A DNA stretch of 64,000 bases from Forficula auricularia. Taxonomy: Eukaryota; Arthropoda; Insecta; Dermaptera; Forficulidae. Below are positions 1-14,000 of this stretch, piece after piece (the first letter of the stretch is position 1; each line of letters opens with the position of its first letter). The stretch covers positions 1,690,625 to 1,754,624 of the forward strand of contig JALMQS010000082.1 in assembly GCA_024734495.1 (NCBI GenBank). Reading direction: 5' to 3'. Under the pieces are notes generated by a model, which saw only the letters and a list, made by a program, of their open reading frames with translations, was not told where the DNA came from and did no database searches. Position numbers and translations under genes: made by a program.

Positions 1-132
1 TTATTGTTTAATTTTGAATTCTGGTCAATAGCAGGATTATTCAGGATTGAGCAACAAAATTAGAATAATAAAATATATAGATTTGTAGTCACAGCATCTT
101 GATATTTAAGGCGGGATAGCGATTTTCACCAT

Positions 133-1119
133 TTTTAACTGACTTCAAAAAAGGAGTAGGTTATCTATTCGACTGATTTTTTTTGTGTCTATGTTACCTA
201 ATATCTCCACCAATTGTGAACCGATTTTGATGATATTTTTTGCATTGAGTTCAGTCTAGCTTCCGATTGGTCCCGTTTTATTCGTATTCGGACCTTTTTT
301 GTTATGTATGTAGACGCATAGCTTCTTTGTTTATGGGCCGATTTCGATGATTCTTTTTTTATTGGAAAGGGGGGGGTACCTTAGGGGTGAAACCATATTA
401 ATTTGGTCAAGTTCTGATAATATGATCAATGATAAAAAAACGGAAATCTCCAATTCTTATGTGCAAATAATCGAAATTATAATAAATAAAATCTTTTGTA
501 AAAAAATCTTAAAACATTCATTCAAAACACGCAAACGTTTCGAGAGAATTTCTATATTTATGAATTGAATTTTATTATCATTTTCTGATTCATTCGCCCG
601 ATGCTTTCTCTTACGAGACGCATGCAAGGAATTATATTAAGTCTCTATTAATAACATCACTAAAAAGAGAAAAATAAAAATAATTTTTATAAAAAAAAAT
701 GAAAAATAAAACCGACTTCAAAAAATTAAATGCAACAAATAAAATAATAATAACTTAAAAATAAAATAAAATACACTAAAAGGTATAAAATAATAATCTA
801 ATTTAGTTACAACTAAACGACGAAATATTAACATGAAATTACTTTTTGAAGTCGGTGCCAAACATATACATATTTTATGAATCGCGCTAGATGGATCTTA
901 ATAGTACGTTTGGCGGGTACGCTCGTTTATGTAGTTTGTTTGGCACCGACTTCAAAAAGTAATTTCATGTTAATATTTCGTCGTTTAGTTGTAACTAAAT
1001 TAGATAATTATTTTATACATTTTAGTGCATTTTATTTGATTTTTAAGTTATTATTATTTTATTCGTTGCATTTAATTTTTTGAAGTCGGTTTTATTTTTT
1101 TTTTATAAAAATTATTTTC
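133..1119 (+). repeat. CCGACTTC hairpin repeat, copy A
   Basis: The unit begins TTTTAACTGACTTC and ends with GAAGTCGGTTTTA plus T-rich sequence. A unique-looking left half (about 133-700) is followed by an inverted repeat with arms 709-868 and 933-1095 around a ~65-bp loop. Each arm carries GGCACCGACTTC at its inner end and ACCGACTTC at its outer end. Four further copies lie at 46784, 47627, 48526 and 55413. There is no coding potential: the ORFs inside are AT-rich noise. The transposon class is unknown to me. Confidence 0.8.
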
Positions 1120-3630
1120 AAAAAATGCTTATAACTCGAAAACTATAAGACTTTTATTAAAAAAAAAATTATGTTCAGGACAGTAGTAAATTGCCCTATC
1201 CCCTGTTCTCGGTGTATCGTTGTAATACAGGACACCCTGTATACCATTTTCTGATTATGAAGTCATAATTACAATCTTTATTAAAAAAAATATTTTAAAA
1301 ATAATAAATAAATGGACTTACCGGCATGGTTTTAAAGAGAAAATTAATAACAGGCCCAGATTCAAAATCAACATCGTGGAAGTGGATTTCATTGTTCTTA
1401 GTGAAATTTTCTAGAATAATCAATGTTTATTTCACCCACAAATATATGATACACATATACCTACATGCCCTATCACCTATCGTCCGAGATCATCTAGATG
1501 ACTTAATATTTTAAAAATATCCATTAAAATAGAATAGAAAATATCAAAAATTCATGTCGATCTGTTTTGATAAAATGTCATTTGTATTATGATTCAAATC
1601 TCGACTAGAAGGTCCTTGCTGATATTATCCTTTAATAAGCGGATGTCAACTGAACAATTGAATAATCTTCCCCCGATGCTATTTTCAAATGTAGGTTACG
1701 TTTGTATTGTGGCTCCGACAAGGATCTGCTAGCGAAGCAGGTCAAATCCTATCCTAAGTATAATTTAGGGGCTTTCGTGTTTATATTGGAGTGATGACGA
1801 GAGTCCAGGGATTCTACTTTCATATCATATTACGGGCTGGTGCCCTAGCGGGCAGCGTGTCTATCCAAAAATTTTATTCCTCTTAAAAAACCACTCCAAA
1901 TGTATACCTGTAAACTCCAGAAAATACATAGTCTCTTAAAAGTTTCGCCTCATTTTCGTCCTGACACAGCTACAGAAATGAGGCTCTAAATATGAATCTG
2001 GAAGTGTTTTTTTTCTATAATCTACAGCATTGTGATATTTTTTATGTGGAAATGTGTAGATTTATTTAAATAAGTGGGATCGTGTGAAGAGGAGAATTAT
2101 ATTATATCATTTTTTTAAAATTTGGGATCGATAATCGATATAAGGCTCCAAATATTTAAAAGAGATCAGGTGTTGTTTGTATGACAGGCTGCTCCCTCAG
2201 TATTTCCATGAGAATCTCATATGGGCATGCGTGTCTTAAGTCATTTAATTTTGTAAAAATCAAAAAATAAGAATAACAAAATTTAGATTTTAAAAAATTA
2301 TAAAAAAAGTGGCAAATTATTAAAAAATAAACAAATAATATATAAATCAAATAAGATGTGATTGATTTCTTTTTCTGTGCGCAAAGAAAAGCGAATTGAA
2401 TATTTAATTTTTGAGTGGTGAAGGGGGGGGTAATAATTATCAATATATTTAATGTTTCTTAATTTAAAATCAATTGGAGTCTTTCATTTCGAAATTTGAG
2501 TCCAAATTACGATTATATTTCAAATTTGCCGCAAATATACCGATGGCGCTCTCTCTCGGCAGCGTTGCGGCAAATTAATCTAGACAAATATATATATGTA
2601 GGAAATTAAGTGTTTAATTTAGTAATTATATTGATTTCTGTTTAAGATCACATGTTTAGCAAATGTGTGGCTGGCTTCCTGCCCTTGTATGGTGGGAGGT
2701 CGTTCTCTTTCTTTTTAGCCGGGTATTGTCCCTCCAGGCTAAAAGCATATAATAAATATTATTATGACAACTTGTGTTGGCTGACACTCATATGCATGTG
2801 TGTGTGTGTGTGTACTGCCAAGGGTGAGTTGCAACTGCAAGCAGTTGGTTGAAAAGCGAGTGATGGTTAAGACATGCTTGTCGATTTGATATAGTTGAAT
2901 ACGGGCTTTGCTTAAAGATGGTTGTAACCAAAACGATGTATTAATTAACGATGTATATTATGACGTTTAACGATGACCCCTAGACACGAAAATGTATTAC
3001 CCCCCTTTTTGTTAATAAATATATATTAAAGAATAAAATAAGTGTGTTATTTTCACCCCTTTGAGCGAAGGGGTGAAACCCCGGCCTTCTACATATAGTA
3101 TATTCTATAGATTTTCTTATCCTTAATTCTTCATAAAGATGATAAAACTCACCAAATATTAATCAGTAATCTGTAGTCTTTTTTTCATTTTTACCTTCAT
3201 AGTATTTTATAATACTTGAAAAAGTATTTATTCTTCAGAATCACACAGAGTGTTTAAATTTTCATTTAATTTAATCAAAAAATACGATCATGCTTTAACT
3301 CAGCGGTACTCAACGTGCGGCCCGACGAGCACTTTTGTTCGGCTAGAAGAGGATTGCCAACTTGGCTTTGTAAAATAATATCTAATGCTAAAATACAACC
3401 CCCCAGAAATTTAAATGTCGCACTCTTCGTCTTAACCCCCCCCCTACCCTGAGGGCTACTCATGGAATATGTAAAAAATAGTGATTTTAAAATTTTATAA
3501 TTAATGCAAAGATTTAAGCACATTTTTTTGAATATCTTTTTTGAAAAAAATGTTATATTTTTAAAATGATTTTTACGAAATATATTAGAAGTGAGTCAGG
3601 TTCCTGTATGAAATAAACAATTGATACGAT
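1120..3630. other. AT-rich spacer with repeat fragments, no gene recognised
   Basis: No exon or transposase is visible. At 1838-1960 there is a fragment (GGGCTGGTGCCCTAGCGGGC and following bases) repeated at 14060-14190 and related to 54440-54520. A short TG repeat lies near 2798-2812. At 3300-3330 the sequence resembles a hAT-type end (CAGCGGTACTCAACGTGCGG), without a visible partner. Confidence 0.4.
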
Positions 3631-3975
3631 GTCCGCCTCCCTGGTGTAATGGTCAGCATCTCTGGCTGGCAACCCGGAGGTCTCGGGTTTGATTCCCGGC
3701 TATACCCAGACATTTTTTCTGTAAGTATAGGGTATGGTAATAAAAATTAAGTGGGAGATAAATTTAATTTATCGCGCGGAGAATTTACCACTACTTGAAG
3801 CCCTTAAAAAACTTAGTAAATTGGATTGTATCTAACTTTCTGAGATTTGGCTCGTGATTCCGGCTTCTTTCCTTCTACTCTGTTCTTTTCACGATGGAGG
3901 GCCCATCCCATACAGGCCTTTAGGGGATGCACCTTCTGGTGTATCTCCTTCTCACATAAATATCATTAAAAAAAA
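3631..3975 (+). mobile_element. tRNA-derived SINE, family 1, full length
   Basis: The head (3631-3715) is tRNA-like, with an A-box-like TGGTGTAATGGTCAG and a B-box GGTTTGATTCC (one change from GGTTCGATTCC). It is followed by a ~250-bp body and a short A-tail. It matches 8743-9113 and the reverse strand of 36774-37128, with a partial copy at 44122-44221. RNA polymerase III transcription and LINE-dependent mobility are inferred from the family architecture. Confidence 0.88.
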
Positions 3976-4144
3976 TGAACCCTATAGAAGAGGCCACCAC
4001 TTCCCTTAACCCGCCTCCCCCCCCCCCTTTGCGAATGACCATTAAAAATTAAAACGGAACCCTAGTTTATTTTAAATAAAGATAAAATTAAATAAATATT
4101 ATATGATATATTCATTTACTATGAGTTAAGATTTCATATAATAT

Positions 4145-4360
4145 TTATTAAAGATGTTTCACCTTGCACCAACCCCACAATCTCTATTAATTATTATTTT
4201 AAAAACTAGAAGATTTTTATTTTCATCTTGTTATAGAGATAATTTCAATAGAGAAAATATTATTTTCACGATACAAGGGTCCACCGGGGACTACAGAGGT
4301 TGTACCTTTGCGGTGAAACTTCTTATTATATCAATGTCATTATAAAAAAAAAAAATAAAA
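4145..4360 (+). mobile_element. SINE tail related to family 1, variant subfamily
   Basis: Bases 4268-4345 (TTCACGATACAAGGGTCCAC through ATATCAATGTCATTA and an A-rich tail) have the same layout as the 3' end of SINE family 1 but a different interior. The same variant lies inverted at about 7680-7790 and, split by an insertion, at 55391-56230. The head is not recognised. Confidence 0.5.
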
Positions 4361-4854
4361 TAAAATAAAATAAAAAATAAATTATAAATTAAATTTCAAA
4401 ATAAAGATTGATATTACTATTTAATTTCAATTTCATTGTTTTACATTTCTCATGCGCTTAGATTAAGTTACTTTTTTTTTTCAAATTATTTATTGAGTTT
4501 TATCGGGAAAATATATAATAAATCTTAGAATATTGCAATATAAATTCAATTTAAAATTAAATAAATCTCAAATTTCAATCTACTACATATTAAAGAAAAT
4601 TCAATTGAGAGTAATAATTATAAAATAATCCAAGGATACTAATTTAATAAACTATATCTAATATTATTTAATCAAAAGGAAAAAAATAGATTAGGCCTAA
4701 TATTTTATTTTTATTTTATATAATATATAATTATATTATAGATTTAGTACACACAGAAAAATAGTAACGATTATTTCTATTGCTAATTCTAATACAAAAA
4801 TTTCAATCATAATTTCTAATATAAACTATACATCCATTTGAAGATTTTATATTA

Positions 4855-5062
4855 TATATATTTATTTATTTATTTATATATTTATTTAAATATTTGAATG
4901 TTTTAAATTAAAATAAAATACTGATATATTATGATTAATTTATATTATGAATCTTATTTTCTTTATACATATATAGGTAATCATTTTTTTGAAGAGGAAG
5001 TTCTTGGATGATGACAATTCGTTGAACTTCTTCTCTCTGGATTCATTCTAATTAAAGTTCAC
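4855..5062 (-). other. Probable CCAP 3' UTR and polyadenylation signals
   Basis: Non-repetitive sequence follows the putative stop at 5063. Overlapping AATAAA hexamers on the minus strand (TTTATT repeated at 4861-4876) could serve as polyadenylation signals. It depends on the exon 5 call. Confidence 0.35.
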
Positions 5063-5086
5063 TTATCGACTCGTTGAAAGGTCCAC
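5063..5086 (-). CDS. CCAP: CCAP putative terminal coding exon with stop
   Basis: A strong acceptor (an 8-T tract then CAG|GTGG) at 5087-5089 opens a phase-0 frame of seven codons (VDLSTSR) and TAA at 5063-5065. It is followed by about 190 bp of AT-rich sequence up to clustered TTTATT (AATAAA on the minus strand) near 4861-4873. This fits a short last exon plus 3' UTR, but so short a coding part is weak evidence. A different last exon further down cannot be excluded. Confidence 0.5.
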   Translation of the reverse strand: MDLSTSR

Positions 5087-8000
5087 CTGAAAAAAAATTA
5101 ATAGTTAAAAATAATACATAAATATGAAAGAAAATATATTTTCATTTAACAAACTTAAGCAAGTTTTTGAATTGAAAATTACCTGAGATTATTCAGTGTC
5201 TAACAGGTCATTCAATAAGTACGTAGGATAAGTAAGAAAAAAAGAAAATTTTGACAAAACTCGATTTTATTATTCAACATTCGAGGTCGATACAACGAGT
5301 ATAGCAATTTTCCAACTTTTCGATACCACTTTTATAGTACGATTTCTCTTTCTCGTCAAAATAGACATCAGTTTCAGCGATTACTCCATCATTGGACTTC
5401 TTTTGGATTCTGGTGTGTAATAGTGAAGCCATGTCTCATCCATTGTCACACATCGACGATAGAATTCCATTTTATTGCGGTTTAACAGCGCCAAACACTC
5501 CTCTCAAGCATCGATTCGTTGTTGTTTTTGGTCGACTGTGAGCAGCACCACTTTGCACAGAGCTTTCGCATACCCAAATGTTCGTGTAAAATGGTAAAAA
5601 CACTACCATCTGATATCTTTACAATGTCAGCTAGCCCGTGCACCTTCAATTTGCGATCGTTCATAACCAATTTGTGGATTTTTTGTTTTCTGGAATAACA
5701 GCCTCTTTTGGGCGTTCACTGCGCTCTGCATCATTTGTGCTGGTACGACCACATTTAAATTCAGCAATCCACTTCTCTACCATTTGTCTCGATGGAGCAG
5801 AGTTCGGATAATGTTTATCAAGCCATTGTTTGGTTTCAACTGTATTTTTTTCATCAAAAAAACAATGCGTTTATTAAAACTCGAAATTCACTTTTTTTCA
5901 ATAACAAAAAATGCTATAACTCCCGAATCAATAGTCAGATTGCTGTCAAATTTATACACGTATGGTTTGAAGGTTAGTACTAAATAAAAATCATATGGAG
6001 AAAATTCTAGTTACGCTATCTATGTGTCATCCTACGGACTTATTGAATGACCTAATATATTGTGATGAAAAAACGTTTTCAAGAATATTTTTTTCTCTAT
6101 CTGTGCCAGTGTGTCTGGATTAAGATATATATATCTTACGACAAAAAATAAGCCGACGTGTTCTGATGTGGCCATCCACTTGACTTTACCATACAACCTG
6201 GCCCCTCACTTATATTTACCATAATATTTAATAAAATTATTTATAATCATGTAGGGGATGGGGGTTAGTTTTTGGATTCTTAGACTCCTGACGGCCCACT
6301 GATTATGTATACAAAATTTGGTTGAGTTTGGTAAATGGCTAAGATATTAATTTTTTTACCTGCACCCCCCCCCCCCCATTTTGGGCAGAAAGTTTTTGCA
6401 TTTTTAGTCTTCTGGGGTCCCACTGATTTTGTATACAAAATTTGGTTGAGTTTGCTCAAATGGCCTAGATTTTTAATTTTTAACCCGCCTTAATTTTGGG
6501 TCGATATGCACCAAAATCTAATCAGCTCTTAATCTCAATGGGCCAAAACTACTTGTGAAATTTGGATTCGATATTCACACTAGTTTTTGAGCTAGCTCGT
6601 CCACAAAATTTGGTAACGCACAAACTAACAACCAGACTAACTAACTGACATTTTTACAAAATAATTATTATCTCGAAAAATATAATGTTTTCGATATTTA
6701 CTTATTAGAGCTTTTTTGTAGAGCGAAATGCCATGGTTTTGCGCAATTTTTCTAATCAAAATAGTTTAGGCCGTTTTTGAGATATTTCGAAAAAAAGAAA
6801 TAAAAAAAAACACTTTTTTCATGCACGATTACAATACTAGACCATACCTGTATGGTAAAATAAAAAATATTTTTTATTGTGGAGCGTGAGTTATCACTGT
6901 AAATGATCTTCTTAAGATATGTTTTTTTTAATTTAATATATTTTAATATGATGATGAGTAAACCCACAATGTGGCCATTTTTTAGGTGATCTTTATACCT
7001 ACTGCCCTTCAGAAGTGACTTTAAAATGATGAAAAATATCAAAAAATTAACTTATTCTCTCTTTTTCAAACAAAAATAAGAATTTGATATCTCAAGTATT
7101 ATATTTTGGAAGATGTTAGGCACAGAACCCTCGGTATGCGATCCGATTCGCAATTGGTCGGCTTTTTTATTTTTTCTAAATTTTTCATAAATCTTACTTA
7201 CTTGGTAATTTATTTGTTGATGATTCCAGAAGTTAATTTAATAATTCAATTTGGGGATAGTCCGTTGTCTAATTTTATTGGAAATCGTATGTTTCCCACA
7301 TTTGATTCAATTTTGAATCAAATGTAGGTGATTTTGTCAAATATTGAGTGAAAATAATATCTGAACTTATATATTTCTAACTTGAAATAATGATGTTAAA
7401 TAAATTTATAATTTTCTCATTAATATATCAAAGAATAATTAACATATTAACGAGAATTGTTTTGATCGAGCTTTTTTTTGAAAAAGATATATATCGCCAG
7501 ACTACTGAGGTTGAAGCTATTGGAGTCTGCCGAGTCTTAAGTCTGGACCAAGAGAGAAAAAGATATGATATGAGACATATCTCTTGGTCCAGACTTAGAG
7601 AACTTCAATATCTTCAACCGCAATAGTCTCGGGGTATATATCTTTTTCAAAAAAGCGAGATCAAAACAATTTTTTTATATGATATTGATACAAGAAGAAG
7701 TTGCACCAAGAAGGTACAACCTCTGAAGTCCGTGGTGGACCCTTGTAACGTGAAGATAAGGGGAGGTTTAGGGATTGGGTAGAGGTCGAAGGTATCTGTG
7801 GATGCTGGTCTTGAAAGTTTGAAGGTTATAAGTTGCTGGAAAGACGGTCGGGGGAAGAGAGTTCCAGTCTCTAGATGTCTAATTCTCGTTAATATGTTAA
7901 TTGGTATTCTTTGATATATTAATGAGAAAATTATGAATTTAATTTTATTGGGATAATCACTGAGAGTGTACTCTATATAATCTGAAAGAGATGAATTTAA

Positions 8001-11000
8001 TATACACCTGGCCTAATAAGAAAAAACAACAACCTCGGAATAAGTAGTGAACATTAGATATTTCTAAATTAAAATTTTTCGAGTTAATTCAACAGTTCTT
8101 GCCAAGCGTACCATGTTAAGTTCAAATTTAATTGACAATAGTTTAAAATATACAAAGTAGATACCTGAGTTAGGTCAGCCGGTACAATATTGAGAGATCG
8201 TTTCTTTCGGTAAGCAGCCAAAGCTAAGGGTCGGTCCAGAGGAATAGATGGGTGCTGAAAAAACAAACAAGATATATCTTGAATTTATTTATTTATTTAT
8301 CTATAGGGTAAATGTGGATATATGGGCTCCCATATAACACTGTTTTTTCATATAACTTTTTTATTTTTACTATAAAGACCTGAAATTAATAAAAAAACAT
8401 TTCTCTGGAATATTTGTCACCAATTATTACTAAGTTTTGGTTCATTTTTTTTTCACCTTTTAAGCAAATATATATATTTTTTCCGAAAATTTGAATTTTT
8501 CAATTTTAACTTTTGTTCTTGTAATATGGGCCCTAGAATGTTTTTATGAAAACAAACAAAAAACTTAAAAAATTCAAAAAATGTTCATTTAATTATATTT
8601 TTATGTAAAACAAAGGAAAACATATGTCTAACATTGTTTTTACAATTGTGTGTACAATATAAATTCGAAATCTGCTTGGGCATTAGGCCTAACTTAAATA
8701 AAAGAAGTTGTGACTTATCATGGACAAACTAACTACACAATTGTCCGCCTCCGTGGTGTAATGGTCAGAGTAACTGACTGGCAACCCGGAAGTCTCGGGT
8801 TCGATTCCCGGCTATACCCAGACATTTTTTCTGTAAGTATAGGGTCTGGTAATAAAAATTAAGTGGGAGATAAATTTAACCGAATTTATCGAGCGGAGAA
8901 TTTACCACTGCTCGAAGCCCCTAAAACCTTAGTAAATTGGATATTGAATTGTATCTAAGTTTCTGAGATTGGCTCGTGATCCCGGCTTCTTTTCCTTCTG
9001 CTCTGTTCTTTTCACGATGGAGGGGCCAGCCCATACTGGCCTTTAGGGGATCCACCTTCTGGTGTATCTCCTTCTCACATCAATATCATTAAAAAAAAAA
9101 AAAAAAAAAAAAATCCGACATCTCAAATTACTCTCATATACGGACTGAACTATGGATTTTTGGCCCCTTTGTGGTCTCTAAGGAGCAAAATATCCGGTTT
9201 TATGTCCTAAATCTAGTTTCCAACTATTTTCCCTCCACCTAGAAGATATAAAATTAAATTAACTTTTTTATCTCTGAGATAGAAGCTCTCAAGTCAAGAC
9301 ACAGGCAGGCGATCGCAATAGTTCTCATTACTATATTTTCTATAGAATATAAATGTGAAAGTAAAAATTGTTAAAAGGTAAGGTCAGGTGGGGTAACTGG
9401 GCCAGCTTCTTTTGTTTTCCTCCATATTTTTGGCTATAACTAAGCTTCCTCACAATTTATAGATCTCGTGACTATATTAATTGAAAGATGAAATTTTCTT
9501 CAAATAATCATGATACTTTCAACTTTTGATTATTCAAAATTTTGGAATTATCTTAAGTTGAATGTAAAGTTTTGCGGTTGGCCCAGTTAAACGCGTTGTG
9601 GGGTAATTGGACCAGCCCAGCCTATTTGCTGTTTTTAATTTTTAACATCTTTTGAGCAGTTGGACATGTTCCCCTATCCCTCAAGGCCCTGGCCGTAGGT
9701 AGAATTAGTCTCATTTGTATATGGATTAAAAATAATCAAAGATGTAAGCGATTCGGGGTAATTGGGCCCTGACTAGGCTGGCCCAGTTGCACCAAGACCT
9801 CTATTTTTTTTATTTTATTGAATTTTTTAAGCTAGATAAGTTTAAACGCCAAGTATAATTTTTAAAATCGATTTTTATTACAGAAAATTCAAAAAAAGTA
9901 TCATAAATCAAACAACTAAACAAAATAATTTCATTTTACCCATTGAAATAAAGTTAAATAAAATTAAATTAGGTTGGAGTTGGTAGTGTTTCACAAGGAG
10001 TGTGAAACACCACCAACTCCAACCTAATTTAATTTTAACAATGTTTCACTATAAACCAACGCGTTCCCTACATGTGAAAGTTAAATAAGTTCCTTATGCT
10101 TAAGAAAGCCTTAATTAAGTACTTAGTCAAGTCTCAATATTTTCAAGGAACTGGGTAAGGCAGCTAGGTGAGCACATAACTAGGTAAACAAGTAAATAAG
10201 TAATTAACTTAACAAAGTAGTTAAGTATAAAATAAACGTAAAGAAATTTATCTAATTCAGGAACACTGAAAATTTCCCACCAATATGAAAAAGTGAATTG
10301 CGCTAAAAAAATGCGGTAAAATTAAAAAGCTCTGGGGTTACAGGACCCATGGCCCAGTTGCCCCCGGCCCCAGTTACCCCACCTGACCTTACGATTTTAA
10401 TGTTTAGCGCCTGTGGACGCAATCTACTAATCAGAATGTGTCAATTGAATGCATAACCAGGCGGCGCTACATTTTTTCTAACCATTTTGGAGGATAGAGT
10501 GGTTGGACGGTAACGCATTATGAGATTGTTCACTCTTTACACAAGCTGGAAGCCTTATTTGTATGTCTCTCATTCACAGACGTGTGGCTTCTTTTAAGCT
10601 TTTTCATGTAGAAATTTGATTAAAATAATGTATTCAAAAATTTATTATTTGATTTAATGTTTCTTATTTTGAGCCTTTAGCAATTAACCATATCATCTTT
10701 TAAATATGAGACTCTTCTATTGAAAATATCAGCTTTCTTCGATTTATCTTTGAAAATATTTGAACCCGCTTTTATTTTAGGTCACTATCCTTTTCAAAGA
10801 GTGAGTCATTTTCATAAGGTTACAATGTATCCAATGATACATTGCACAAAGAAATTGCAAAGAGGGGCGGATTGGAGATAGGAAGAATAAAAATGGTATT
10901 TTATTAATTATGGTTAAATATAAATTTCATTTAAAACATAAATTATAAAAAAAAATAACTTAATATAATTTTTTTTAATAGATAGGTTAAAATTAGAGAT

Positions 11001-14000
11001 TCGCAAATTTAATAATAAGTAAAGGATTGAGATTTGAATTCGAGCAGAGAAGAGAGTGCAATACGGACGGGGGATGAACCTCAAAAGAATTATTTAAATG
11101 TATTTTCTTTTAAAATAAAAACAAATAATAATGTAAATGGTTTAAAATTCGTTGTTTGAGGGAAACAGGAGAAATCAGAGGAGGGGAGAGATTACTCTCC
11201 TTTAAGCATCGATAGAGAACGACAAAACTCAGCAGTCCTTGATGATACCTCACTAGATATAGATATAACAGATCTCACGAGGCGGTGATAGAGGACATAC
11301 CTCTCTATACACATTCACAACACAACCCACTAGGCAGTCATTGAACACACACCTCTATATACACGTTCAGAAGACATCTCAATAGGCGGTCATTGAGGAC
11401 ACACCTCTCTATAAACATTCATAATACATCTCACTACGCATTGAAGGAGCACAGAACAATTCTCTTTTTAAGCTGTCCTTGATAACACACCTCGAGACAG
11501 ACATCCAGGAACACTACTCATTTGGGGAAAATACCACTCATTGAACTTTATATTTTCATACACCGAGAACTCTGCTTCCAAGGGCACTGCTTGCCAATAA
11601 TCGGGCAGAAGCTAACTTCGGGCGCAAAGAAGACGGCCAGAAGGAAGGAGAATTGTTATCAAAAGGATTGGTTACCGGTATCCAGAGGAATTCCTGAAAT
11701 CCAGCAGATTGCAAGAAACGATCATACAGCCTTCACCACCAAGAGCGTAACCACCATATTGTTATTATACTCATTAACAAATTTCTCTATCTGTTGACCT
11801 CAGGCAGCGAACAAATAAATTTACATTATAATATTAAATGATTCTAAATATTATCTCTATTATTATTGAAAATTTCTAAATCCTGCTTGTCCATTCAATT
11901 TCCTTTGTTTCTTTTTTTATTTTTTATAATCAATTTCCTTAATCCATTTTTTATTTAATTTCACAGTAAGAACAGTAAACAAATTCATAATAAATTCAGT
12001 AAATAATTTCAGATTTTAAGCATCAAGAGAGAAACCCTGAGTTAACACCCACCACCAACTAAATAAAATCAAAAACCACAATCAGGTTATCATTATACCC
12101 ACTGAAAGGTCGTAATATGGTGAATATATGCGAAATTTAGCACCAATCGATCAAAGGGTCTAGACTTATATTGAGAGTTCAATTTTTTTGAAACCCTCCC
12201 CTGTTTTGAAATTCACACCAGTTTTTTAAGCTAGAGCATATACAAAATTCGGCAAGGCAGGCACTATAACGTTACTAATTATCTTACTAACATACATTTT
12301 GACAAAATAATTAATATCTCGTAAAATATAATTTTGTTGATGTTCACTCTATAAGACTTCCTTGTAGACCAAAACGCCATAGTTTCGCTGAATTTTTTTT
12401 TTTTTTTTTAATCAAAATATTTAGAGCCGTTTTTGAGATATTTCGAAAATACGAAGGAAAAAATATACTTGCTTCATGCACGATTACAATACGTATGCTG
12501 GTAATGCAAAATAAAAATACCTTACTAAAATCCTGAAATTAACATATGGTAGGTACCTGTTGTGCTGATTGGCGTCTCCTCATCAGTTCTGCTCTTGCTT
12601 CTTGGATTGCTTCCCACATTTTAGCCTCGCTTAAAATCTGTCGACTAAGCTCAACGACAGCAGGCTCAGAATTGAGCTCCAAAAGAGAACCCATACTATC
12701 ATCGGAACGTTTTTTGCCACATCCTGAAACATAGTGATTTTTTTTTTTTTTTATAAAATTCAAAAATTATCAACAATATTTATTGAATACTCATGTTAGA
12801 TTAAGAGTTAATGGAACAAATTTTATGAATATTTGTAAAAATTTTAAAAATAATTTGCTATTTAATAAAGTTTTTATTAGTGGGTCGAATTTTTTTGCAC
12901 CGTAGTGTAGTAATTGTCTCATCTAAAAATAATCAATTTTAATTTAAAAATTCTAAAAATATTATGAATATAAAAAAAATATTTTATTTTTTAATTCGGC
13001 GCCCCTCAAAATTGTCGCCCGCCCCTTTATCCGGCCCTGTATACTCCCCTGGAATCCTTGTCCAACCTGCGGCCCAGCCCTAATCTCAATGCGACCCAAC
13101 ACAAAAATGTTTACTTCTTAAAAAATTTTAGAATATGTACTTTTAAATGGTATTTTATTTATTTATTAATTAAAACATTGTATCTATAGTGCCATCTGGC
13201 CCCTTTAATGTACAATTTTAGACCAAAATATTTACAAAAAAAAATTAATTAAAACAATACAAGAAAAAACAAAAAATCAAAAAGAAGAAAAATACATACT
13301 TAATATATGAAACAAAAATAAAAAAGATACAAAATATATAGAATGAGAGGAGGAGAAAAAGAAAAAAAAATTACAATATATAGGATATAAGAACAAAAAA
13401 ATATTAAATAATTTAAAAGAGAAAGAATTCAATCAATCTTTTTCGGACAAATTCTAAGATTTTAGTAGAAATATTATTAAATTGCGATATCAGAGGGGAT
13501 TCATCCCCCCAGGAGTTGAACCTGAGAACTAACACGCTATCCGGGCAGTCAGTTCACACCCTCGAGACAAAAAAACCTCTCTCTGAATCGCAATATATGA
13601 TATAAGCACAGAATTAAAATAATTGTCACAAAATCCCGTTAATGTAGACATATAAAGAGTCTTTGAAAATACCCAATTTATTTGTTTGTTCCCAATTTAA
13701 ATCCATAGTAATTTCAAAAAAATGTAATTTGAAAAAAAAAATACTTAAAATAATCTATGTTTCTTATTTTTAGCTTGTAAATCTTATGTACCTAATTAAC
13801 ATTATAATTATATAAAATTTTGTAAAAATATGTATTTTATGTATCACTGACCAAATGTTCTAACGGACAAGGTCAATTTTAAATAAATAAAAAAAAAAAA
13901 AAAATCCATAGTACATCACTTGGAATTTTATAGAATGAATATTAATTACATGAATTCATAAATACAGCATAATCGAGTTAATATCATACGAGATACACTT

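Noticed and set aside
3631..3715. tRNA gene
   Set aside because: The A and B boxes are good but no acceptor stem pairs, and the same head with a constant body occurs four times, so it is a SINE head.
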